A DNA stretch of 11,449 nucleotides from Candidatus Woesearchaeota archaeon (GTDB lineage Archaea; Nanobdellota; Nanobdellia; Woesearchaeales; SKIA01). Positions 1 through 5,576 of the stretch are shown in pieces; positions within the stretch are counted from its first letter, which is position 1, and the number at the start of each line of letters is the position of its first letter. The notes under the pieces are model-generated. The model ran no database searches. It saw nothing but the letters and a program-made list of their open reading frames with translations, and was not told the origin of the DNA. The stretch is from the NCBI GenBank assembly GCA_007116645.1, contig SKIA01000016.1, positions 1 to 11,449 of the forward strand, written 5' to 3'. A program made the position numbers and the translations under genes.

Positions 1-1
1 A

Positions 2-697
2 CACGTATACACAGAACACATCTCAATGATTCTCAAACAAGACGTCGTGCTCACGTTCCAAGAACGAACACTTGACGTCTTTACGCCCGTACGAGAACGC
101 CTGTTAGCAAAGAAAGGTCGCATCGTAAAAAACGGCGTTGACTACCTTGCCTACGCTCTCATCGACAGTATTGTAGACCACTATTTTGCTGTGCTTGAAC
201 AAGTAGCAGACCACATTGAACAACTCGAAGCAGAAATACTTATTTCGTCAACCACAAAACACATGCAACAAATTCAACACCTCAAGCGAGACATGATAAC
301 TCTGAGCAAGAGCGTGTGGCCTTTGCGAGAAGTTATCGGCGGTTTCCAACGAACAGAATCACACCTTGTAGCTAAAGAAACACAACTCTACGTACGAGAC
401 GTGTATGACCATACCGTACAAGTCATGGACAGCGTTACCACATTTAGAGAAATGGTCTCGGGAATGACTGACCTCTACATGACTAACATGTCCAACAGGA
501 TGAACGAAGTAATGAAAGTGCTCACTATAATTGCCACCATCTTTATTCCGCTCACGTTCGTTGCGGGAGTATATGGAATGAATTTCGTACACATGCCAGA
601 GCTTGAGTGGGAGAACGGATACTTTATTGCGCTTGGAGTCATGGCAGCAATCACTGTAGGGATGATCATCTATTTTCGTCGTAAAGGATGGATATGA
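2..697 (+). CDS. corA: CorA family Mg2+ transporter, 5' part missing
   Basis: Magnesium (possibly Co2+/Ni2+) channel of the CorA family, acting as a pentamer in the cytoplasmic membrane. The frame is open to the left edge, so the N-terminal cytoplasmic beta/alpha domain is cut off by the window. The ATG at 26 is an internal methionine: the codons before it continue the family sequence that leads into VVLTFQE. Visible are the conserved VRERL and DYLAYALID stretches, the long stalk helix (about residues 45-165 counted from 26), a first membrane helix ending in the signature YGMNF, the short extracellular loop, and a second helix ending in a basic tail (RRKGW). This C-terminal part is complete and intact. 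Its stop codon overlaps the next start as ATGA (694-697), so the following DUF429 gene is probably co-transcribed. Family assignment is secure; ion preference cannot be read from the sequence. Confidence 0.95.
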   Translation, partial: HVYTEHISMILKQDVVLTFQERTLDVFTPVRERLLAKKGRIVKNGVDYLAYALIDSIVDHYFAVLEQVADHIEQLEAEILISSTTKHMQQIQHLKRDMITLSKSVWPLREVIGGFQRTESHLVAKETQLYVRDVYDHTVQVMDSVTTFREMVSGMTDLYMTNMSNRMNEVMKVLTIIATIFIPLTFVAGVYGMNFVHMPELEWENGYFIALGVMAAITVGMIIYFRRKGWI

Positions 698-1380
698 AAA
701 CCATCGGGATCGATTTATCCTGGAGCGGCAATCAACCAACAGGAATTGCTGTACTTGACAGCGACTCAATTGTAGTGGTGCATACCGTTACGACTAATGA
801 AGAAATTCTTGAGATCATACAAGAACACCAAGACGCACGTATAGCAATTGATGCACCGCTCGTTGTGCCAAACACTACAGGAAGACGAGCAGCAGAAGAC
901 GAGTGCCAAGCACTCTTTGGAAAACACCATGCAGGAGCACACCCGGCAAACAGAACAATTCTTACTCGCTGGACAGGAGAAGTGCGTGGAGAAGTGCTTT
1001 TAATGCAACTAGAAAATCTTGGCTTTGTGCATGATCCAACGTTTGTTCAAAAAAGAAGTGTTGCTGAAGTCTATCCGCACGCAGCAAGCATCACATTATT
1101 TGGCCTGGAAAAAGTCCTACCATACAAAGCCCGTAAACACCGCACCTACGAGACCCGATGGGAAGCACTGAGCACTCTACAAACACTCCTGCAAACATAC
1201 GCACAATTCACACCCTACACCATCATTGGCGTTCGGGGCAAACAACTCAAAGAAATCGAGGATTGCCTTGACGCAATTTTTTGCGCAGTCATCGCCCAGC
1301 AATGCGTACAACGAGGAGCAGCCGTGCTAGGAAGTATTCACCAAGGAAGTATTACTGTGCCTGCACAAAAGAACCTTTAA
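694..1380 (+). CDS. DUF429 family protein, predicted RNase H-like nuclease
   Basis: A 228-residue protein of the DUF429 family, predicted to have an RNase H-like fold; its substrate is unknown. Visible family marks are the first strand with GIDLSW (D7), the second acidic strand AIDAPL (D53), the conserved TTGRRAAE and GKHHAGAHPANR block (residues 61-87), AEVYPHA (about 124-130) and a C-terminal helix with acidic residues KEIEDCLDAIFCA (about 186-198). I chose the ATG at 694 over the in-frame ATG at 688. It forms the ATGA overlap with corA, has AAAGGA just upstream (683-688), and puts MKTIGIDL at the N-terminus as expected for the family. The last bases, including the TAA, overlap the TATA box of the next operon. 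Catalytic activity is inferred from the fold only. The pairing with corA may be simple packing. Confidence 0.88.
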   Translation: MKTIGIDLSWSGNQPTGIAVLDSDSIVVVHTVTTNEEILEIIQEHQDARIAIDAPLVVPNTTGRRAAEDECQALFGKHHAGAHPANRTILTRWTGEVRGEVLLMQLENLGFVHDPTFVQKRSVAEVYPHAASITLFGLEKVLPYKARKHRTYETRWEALSTLQTLLQTYAQFTPYTIIGVRGKQLKEIEDCLDAIFCAVIAQQCVQRGAAVLGSIHQGSITVPAQKNL

Positions 1381-1383
1381 ATA
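1376..1383 (+). promoter_or_regulatory. TATA box for the four-gene surface operon
   Basis: TTTAAATA, preceded by purine-rich AAGAACC that could serve as a BRE. Its first base is 30 bases before the ATG at 1406, which predicts a leaderless transcript. It overlaps the stop codon of the DUF429 gene. Confidence 0.75.
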
Positions 1384-1405
1384 TTCGGCTCCCCCGAAAA
1401 AGTCT

Positions 1406-1687
1406 ATGAAGTTTGCTCTCGCAGTACTAATGCTCTTGTTATTCACACCCACAGTTTTTGCAGTAAAAACAGGAAACTGCACAGGAGTATATCTGGAAAC
1501 AGGGCCAAACCACGTACCTGGGTTGATACAAACAGGAGACGTGTTTGAATACTGGTGCGAACTACCCCAAAGAGCACGCGCAGATTCAACAGTTGACGTA
1601 ACGCTCACCTACCCTAACGCACAGCTCGTTCAAGCACTCGTTTTGCCAAGAACACTCTTTGGAGTGTATGCAGGAGTATTTCCATGA
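1406..1687 (+). CDS. Small secreted two-cysteine protein, archaellin C-half-like module
   Basis: A 93-residue protein with a Sec signal peptide (residues 1-19, ending TVFA) and one small domain. I know no named family for it. The domain (residues 23-93) carries C-x10-H-x-P-G-x4-G-D-x5-C-x-L-P with C25 and C51, then an alternating hydrophobic stretch that suggests beta strands, and ends ...PRTLFG...VFP. The same module, with identical spacing and no gaps over 71 residues, forms the C-terminus of the 826-residue protein two genes downstream; I count about 21 identities by eye. The pattern 'GD, hydrophobic strand, ...V.V...., ..P' also recalls the last strands of archaellin beta domains, which is an inference. 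It is the first gene of the operon, leaderless by its TATA spacing, and overlaps the next gene as ATGA. The protein has no membrane anchor and may pair with the small membrane protein that follows. Confidence 0.8.
   Translation: MKFALAVLMLLLFTPTVFAVKTGNCTGVYLETGPNHVPGLIQTGDVFEYWCELPQRARADSTVDVTLTYPNAQLVQALVLPRTLFGVYAGVFP
1472..1684 (+). repeat. Two-cysteine module, copy 1
   Basis: Codes for residues 23-93 of the small secreted protein. It aligns without gaps to 4272-4484, the C-terminus of the 826-residue protein. Shared residues include both cysteines, HxPG, GD, LP, PR and the VF just before the ATGA junction. Confidence 0.8.
1673..1676 (+). promoter_or_regulatory. Shine-Dalgarno GGAG for the gene at 1684
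   Basis: GGAG lies seven bases before the ATG at 1684, inside the upstream gene. It supports internal, SD-led initiation in the operon, unlike the leaderless first gene. Confidence 0.55.
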
Positions 1688-2010
1688 ACCCCGCAGGAAC
1701 ACTCATCCTGCTCATCGTCGCAATCAGCACAGCAGCAATTGGTGTTGTGGTGTATCAGCAAGTAGTGAGCCAGACGCAACAAGCAGTGCACACGCCTCAA
1801 GAAACAAGTAACCTTCGCATAGTAAGTGCTGGTGTGAGCAACATCACCAATAACACTGCAGGACATATTCGGATTGCAGTGACGGCAGACAGGCCAGTGC
1901 GAGTAAATAACACCTTAGTAACGCTGCGTGTGGGCGATGAAACAGCATACCTGAACTATCGCGATGGTAACTTGGTGCGCGATGAAGCGACGGGGTTTTA
2001 CACGCAATGA
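1684..2010 (+). CDS. Small membrane-anchored archaellin/pilin-like protein
   Basis: A 108-residue protein with a very short N-terminus (MNPAG), one membrane helix (about residues 6-25) and a beta-rich outer domain (about 40-105). The outer domain follows the archaellin pattern: a strand after the helix (LRIVSAGV), then 'IRIAVTA...VNNTLVTLRVGDETAYLNY', close to archaellin's '...tI.v.....I...t.I.isdgt..a.L.Y'. It stops where an archaellin would be about half complete. ArlF/ArlG-type stator proteins (single helix plus beta sandwich) are the main alternative. There is no basic residue before the hydrophobic segment, so a normal class III (prepilin peptidase) cleavage site is not evident. The matching small protein at 4484 has the same layout. 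Both ends are ATGA overlaps, so production is probably coupled to both neighbours. The fold is inferred from pattern only. Confidence 0.72.
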   Translation: MNPAGTLILLIVAISTAAIGVVVYQQVVSQTQQAVHTPQETSNLRIVSAGVSNITNNTAGHIRIAVTADRPVRVNNTLVTLRVGDETAYLNYRDGNLVRDEATGFYTQ

Positions 2011-4487
2011 GAATCACACTCTTTATTGTTGCACTCATCATGCTCTCAGCGCCTGTTCTTGCAAGCACTGTTGAGAGAAGCGAATTATGGTATCCGACGA
2101 GCACGACAAACCCTGCAAGCATCCCAGCAAGCATTGCATTGGCAACCACGCAAGACGGCACAGAAAACAGTGTTCAAGAAACAGGACTAGCATCAGGAAA
2201 CCTGTACACATTCTTGCAAGCAACCACGACGCAACCACAAACAGTAAGAGTCACTCCAAGCGACACTATCACGTTCACTTCATACTTTACCTTCGGCGCG
2301 AATATTAACTCTGCCTACGTCACTGTGCGCCTACTGGTCAACAACGTAGTGGTATGTCAGTCAGGAAATGACGGAACGCTCGGAGCGCTTGTGACGAGTG
2401 GAGTTGTTACAACACAAACATGTTCTCCTGGCACAAACACCACCATCCCAACAGGAGCAGACATTGAGTACAGAGTAACCCTATGGGCGGCTGACGTGAG
2501 TGGAGGAAACCCGAACCTGAGAAGTGCGCAGCTACGATGGGACACCGCCACCGCAAATACCTCGATAACGATTGAGAGCACCAGTCCATTATCGATTAGT
2601 GTGCAAGCAGACCAAACAGAGTACGCGCAAGGAGAAATAGTAAGTGTTGACGGAGTGTTTAACGAGTTTGGAGGAATAGGAGTGAATAGCGACGTAACCG
2701 TTTCATTCATCAACCCATCAAGTGGAGTTGAGCAAGAACGAAACGTGACGAGCGCAGGAACGTACAGTGAAACATTTTCACTGCCTGTCAACGCAGAAAC
2801 AGGAGTGTGGACTGTTCAAGTAAGGGGCTGGTATGATGCTACTACCACAATAGTTAACACCACAACATTTGAAGTGTTTGATCCACCCCCACTAGTTGAA
2901 GAGACAACCGTGATTCCAAATCTTGCCCCTGAAGGAAGCGTAGTAACTGTGCAAGCAAACGTTACTGACAACTTAGGAGTGGATAGCGTGTATGCGCAAC
3001 TCTTTTTTCCAAACGGCACGCTCTGGCAGAACATGACAATGACAGGAACAAACCCGTACAGCGTCAATTTCATTGCGCCAAGCACTCCCACAGGAGATTA
3101 CTCTGTGCGCGTATGGGCTAACGACACCGCGGGAAGTACTACACAAGGAAGTCTTGAACAGTTCACGCCCTATCTTGTGCGGGGCGACTGGGCAGACATC
3201 ACAGTTGATGGCGCAGTCAGCGATTGGTCAGCGATTGCGGGAGTCACTCAACAAGCAAATGCCGCTGCGCCACCAGATTTTCGTCTCACTGCAGGATACC
3301 TCGCAAATAATAACACACACCTATTTGGACGCTTTGACGTTGACGGAGCAATAGACCTGGCTCACCTTGATAACGCCTACGTCTTATACATTTCAACAAC
3401 CACAGGAGGAAGTAGCATCACGCCGCAAGGAGCAAGCCTTCCCTTTGCGTATGATTACCGCGTAGTCATTGATGCGACGTGCGTCGTGTATGACGCGGCA
3501 AGCAATCCAGTAGGAAGTTGTGAGCGAGCAGCACAAACAAGTAATCTTGAGCTCGGAATTTCTTTTGCAACACTAGGCATAGGAATTGATGACACAGTCA
3601 ACGTCACGTTTGAAACAGCCGACAGCACGCAGCGACTAGACATCCTTCCTGTCATGAGTAGCTTTGTCTCATATACTATAACGCAAGAACCGCTTGATTT
3701 ACTGATTAACATCACTACGAATAAACCAGAGTATGAAGGAGGAGAGTCAGTTATTGCCACAGGAACTGTCTCTTGGAACAATGGCACTACACTCAGCGGA
3801 CAAAGTGTTGAGGTACGATTTAGAAATCCAAGCAACACAATAATGCAGCAACAGATTGTTAACACGAACAGCACGGGAGGATTTACTGCTCAATACACAC
3901 TCACACCCACACCCGCTCTTGGCGTGTGGAGCGCTACTGCGTACGCACAGTTTAACGCGACCTTTGACGCGCAAGCACTCACCACATTTGAAGTCATAGA
4001 AATTCTTGGCCCGCAAATAAGAAATTTTTCTCTTGTAAGAAACCAGACCGCAGCAAACATCACCTGGGACACTGTTGATGCAGGAAACACGAGCTTTTCG
4101 TACGGTATTAACGCACTAGACAATCAAGTAAGCGACCCCACCCCGAAGTTGTCGCACAGCATAGCAATCACTGGGCTTGCGCCAGGAACAGAGTATCAAT
4201 ACGTTACGCAAAGCTGCAATGTTGATGGGTGCTCAACACGCACAGGAACTTTTGTGACACTACCTGTTGACGGCTACTGCACGTATCGCTACGCCGTTAC
4301 AGGAGTACAACACATTCCTGGACAGCTGCGCCGAGGAGACATCGTGGTGCTTGAGTGCGTGCTTCCTGCAGGGCTTTTAGAAAACCAAGAAGTCGTAACA
4401 AGCGTCGTGTTCCAAGAAAATAGTGCTCGCGCACGCTTTATCACTCCAAGATTATTATCCGGAGAACGAGAGGTAGTGTTTTCATGA
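2007..4487 (+). CDS. Large secreted multi-domain adhesin-like surface protein
   Basis: An 826-residue surface protein with a Sec signal peptide (1-19, ending PVLA). The domains seen are: an N-terminal beta domain (about 20-190, with a likely C117/C139 pair); an MG2/Big-like Ig domain (195-292); a second Ig-like domain (293-390); a CBM9/DOMON-like domain that opens ITVDGAVSDW (395-555); a second copy of the MG2-like domain (563-665); a fibronectin type III-like domain (667-752, with C737/C742); and the 71-residue two-cysteine module (756-826). The two MG2-like domains are internal duplicates, each ending GVWS/T...TTFEV. Many N-x-S/T sequons suggest heavy N-glycosylation. It has no membrane anchor, so it probably attaches through its C-terminal module or a partner such as the small membrane proteins on either side. 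The start is the ATG of the ATGA overlap and leads straight into the signal peptide. An adhesin or appendage role is inferred; the ligand is unknown. Confidence 0.85.
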   Translation: MRITLFIVALIMLSAPVLASTVERSELWYPTSTTNPASIPASIALATTQDGTENSVQETGLASGNLYTFLQATTTQPQTVRVTPSDTITFTSYFTFGANINSAYVTVRLLVNNVVVCQSGNDGTLGALVTSGVVTTQTCSPGTNTTIPTGADIEYRVTLWAADVSGGNPNLRSAQLRWDTATANTSITIESTSPLSISVQADQTEYAQGEIVSVDGVFNEFGGIGVNSDVTVSFINPSSGVEQERNVTSAGTYSETFSLPVNAETGVWTVQVRGWYDATTTIVNTTTFEVFDPPPLVEETTVIPNLAPEGSVVTVQANVTDNLGVDSVYAQLFFPNGTLWQNMTMTGTNPYSVNFIAPSTPTGDYSVRVWANDTAGSTTQGSLEQFTPYLVRGDWADITVDGAVSDWSAIAGVTQQANAAAPPDFRLTAGYLANNNTHLFGRFDVDGAIDLAHLDNAYVLYISTTTGGSSITPQGASLPFAYDYRVVIDATCVVYDAASNPVGSCERAAQTSNLELGISFATLGIGIDDTVNVTFETADSTQRLDILPVMSSFVSYTITQEPLDLLINITTNKPEYEGGESVIATGTVSWNNGTTLSGQSVEVRFRNPSNTIMQQQIVNTNSTGGFTAQYTLTPTPALGVWSATAYAQFNATFDAQALTTFEVIEILGPQIRNFSLVRNQTAANITWDTVDAGNTSFSYGINALDNQVSDPTPKLSHSIAITGLAPGTEYQYVTQSCNVDGCSTRTGTFVTLPVDGYCTYRYAVTGVQHIPGQLRRGDIVVLECVLPAGLLENQEVVTSVVFQENSARARFITPRLLSGEREVVFS
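2589..2882 (+). repeat. MG2-like Ig domain, internal copy 1
   Basis: Codes for residues 195-292 of the large surface protein. It shares with the copy at 3693-4001 the order: a TEYAQGE-type opening, V(T/E)V.F.NPS, a NVTSAGTYSETF-type strand, GVWTV, and the closing TTFEV. Similarity is at protein level, not in the bases. Confidence 0.7.
3693..4001 (+). repeat. MG2-like Ig domain, internal copy 2
   Basis: Codes for residues 563-665. It opens NKPEYEGGES, has VEVRFRNPSN, GVWSA and the closing TTFEV, which match copy 1 in order and spacing. It is separated from copy 1 by an Ig-like and a CBM9-like domain, so it is a dispersed rather than a tandem duplicate. Confidence 0.7.
4272..4484 (+). repeat. 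Two-cysteine module, copy 2
   Basis: Codes for residues 756-826 at the C-terminus of the large surface protein, with C758, H769, G777-D778 and C784. It has the same length and spacing as 1472-1684. Both copies end in VF plus one residue immediately before an ATGA overlap with a small membrane-helix gene. Confidence 0.8.
4470..4474 (+). promoter_or_regulatory. Shine-Dalgarno GAGGT for the gene at 4484
   Basis: GAGGT lies nine bases before the ATG at 4484, within the end of the large surface-protein gene. It supports coupled, SD-led initiation at the ATGA junction. Confidence 0.6.
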
Positions 4488-4783
4488 GTAACCACACAGC
4501 CCTCATATTGTTTATCGTCACGATATTCATAGCAGTAGGCGCAGTAGGCGTGTACACAAGCATCAACCAAGACACTGGCGGACAAGGTAGTGGCATGGGC
4601 GTTAGCGAATTAGCACAAACACTTGAGATAACCCACGTGAGCATTCACGGCATTGAAGACAGAAAAGCACACTTCGCAACTATTGAGTTGCAAGGAAGTG
4701 GGCAGTATGACCTAGAAAAAGCCTATGTGAGCATTACCACTCCTGATGGCAGCGTCCAGTTACCTATTGTTGGTCAGGGTTAG
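4484..4783 (+). CDS. Small membrane-anchored archaellin/pilin-like protein, second copy
   Basis: A 99-residue protein with the same layout as the one at 1684: a short N-terminus (MSNHTA), one membrane helix (about 7-24), a polar Gly/Ser/Gln linker, and a small beta domain (about 45-97). The beta domain runs LEITHVSIHGI, then FATIELQGSGQYDLEKAYVSIT, then DGSVQLPI. The 'I.L..GS...L.....I...DGS..L' order is very like the first half of an archaellin beta domain; ArlF/ArlG-like is the alternative. No basic cleavage site precedes the helix. It is the last gene of the operon. Its TAG overlaps by four bases the stop of the minus-strand S-layer-like gene, which leaves no separate terminator. It may membrane-anchor the large secreted protein encoded just upstream; that role is inferred from the order and the duplicated cassette. 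Confidence 0.72.
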   Translation: MSNHTALILFIVTIFIAVGAVGVYTSINQDTGGQGSGMGVSELAQTLEITHVSIHGIEDRKAHFATIELQGSGQYDLEKAYVSITTPDGSVQLPIVGQG

Positions 4784-5499
4784 CGTCGCCAAAAAGCAAT
4801 TGTTGAGACAAAACGTTGCCAAGCAGTTGGTCGTTGTTCGACAAAGACGCATTCTCCATCGCGACACAAGCCACTGCATGTGGTGAGAACGACTTGTTCG
4901 CACTCAGCATTAGTCACCATGATGTCTGCTCCGCGGCAATACCGTGTTGGTTCACACTCAGGAAGTACTTCTTCTGGTGTTTCACCAACAAACACTGGTG
5001 GCGCTTGTGGTTCGGGAGCCACTTCTGGCGGCGTTACTTGAGGAGGTGCTGATGGAATAGTGGGGACTGGTGCTGATGATCCAAGGCTTGTTCTTCCAGC
5101 AACAAAGCTTTGTGTTGCGACTCGCACGTCAGCATCCGTTGGTCCTGAGAGCACAAGGCGATCTCCTCGTATTTCAACAAGTGGTCCTGAAAGATCAGTG
5201 TTTCTTGACACTCCAAGCAGATCTTGCACAAGCGGGTTGTTTTCTGGAGTACCAATCAAAATAAGTGGCGCGTTATATGCGAGAGTAATGTCAGCCGAGG
5301 TTACTGCTAGGCCGTACGTTACTTCTGTTGCAAAACGCTGCAGGTACGCAGCGACTTCTGCTCCTAACAACACGTCAGTTGCAGGTGCTTGTTCACCCAC
5401 AACAATAGTAGCGACGATGCGACCGTCTTCTACAAATGGTGCTTGAGCGATGGCGAGCGGCAGGATGAGAAGCGTGAGTACTATCCAGAGGTATTTCAT
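4780..5499 (-). CDS. Secreted S-layer-like domain protein with six-cysteine tail
   Basis: A 239-residue surface protein. It has a signal peptide (1-18, MKYLWIVLTLLILPLAIA). It then has a single S-layer-like alpha/beta domain (about 25-135) with IVVGEQAPATDVLLGAEVAAYL, LILIGTPENNP, and LVLSGPTDADVRVA, a pattern seen in archaeal S-layer proteins, especially those of DPANN genomes. A Pro-rich linker (about 143-180) follows, then a cysteine-rich C-terminal unit with C182, C188, C200, C208, C212 and C217, probably three disulfides. The end (AWQRFVSTIAFWRR) is amphipathic and too short to span a membrane. Full S-layer proteins are far longer, so this is a small relative, perhaps an accessory or cell-wall-associated protein. 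The ATG at 5499 is set by the signal peptide and a TATA box 30 bases upstream. A palindrome lies between box and start. The 3' end overlaps the surface operon by four bases. Confidence 0.8.
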   Translation of the reverse strand: MKYLWIVLTLLILPLAIAQAPFVEDGRIVATIVVGEQAPATDVLLGAEVAAYLQRFATEVTYGLAVTSADITLAYNAPLILIGTPENNPLVQDLLGVSRNTDLSGPLVEIRGDRLVLSGPTDADVRVATQSFVAGRTSLGSSAPVPTIPSAPPQVTPPEVAPEPQAPPVFVGETPEEVLPECEPTRYCRGADIMVTNAECEQVVLTTCSGLCRDGECVFVEQRPTAWQRFVSTIAFWRR

Positions 5500-5509
5500 A
5501 ACGGGTGGG

Positions 5510-5524
5510 AAGCATCAGATGCTT
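5510..5524. promoter_or_regulatory. Perfect palindrome, candidate operator
   Basis: AAGCATC-A-GATGCTT has seven-base arms around one central base. It sits between the TATA box and the start codon of the S-layer-like gene and overlaps the downstream edge of that box by three bases. The position is what one expects for a repressor site; no regulator is identified in the window. Confidence 0.4.
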
Positions 5525-5529
5525 TTAAA
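5522..5529 (-). promoter_or_regulatory. TATA box for the S-layer-like gene
   Basis: TTTAAAAG read on the minus strand, preceded by an A-run. Its first base is 30 bases before the ATG at 5499, so a leaderless transcript is predicted. Confidence 0.72.
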
Positions 5530-5546
5530 CTTTTTTGAGCACAGAG

Positions 5547-5554
5547 TTTATAAG
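5547..5554 (+). promoter_or_regulatory. TATA box for serS
   Basis: TTTATAAG, with its first base 30 bases before the ATG at 5577. It is divergent from the minus-strand box at 5522-5529 within a 77-base intergenic region. It decides the serS start: the in-frame TTG at 5535 lies upstream of the box. Confidence 0.8.
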
Positions 5555-5576
5555 GAATAATAGGTTTTCAGACTCT

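Noticed and set aside
26..28. ATG at 26 as the true start of corA
   Set aside because: The frame is open back to position 2 and the family continues N-terminally; this is an internal Met in a gene cut by the window edge.
2087..3354. Other-frame ORFs within the large surface-protein gene
   Set aside because: Short, without promoters or family patterns; the 826-residue frame has a signal peptide and a clear order of beta domains throughout.
5060..5446. Plus-strand frames opposite the S-layer-like gene
   Set aside because: No promoter, no recognisable domain and low-complexity composition; the minus-strand frame has a signal peptide and an S-layer-like pattern.
5535..5576. Longer serS start at the TTG 5535
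   Set aside because: It would begin upstream of the TATA box at 5547 and adds 14 residues that do not look like SerRS; MLSIETV at 5577 is the usual opening.
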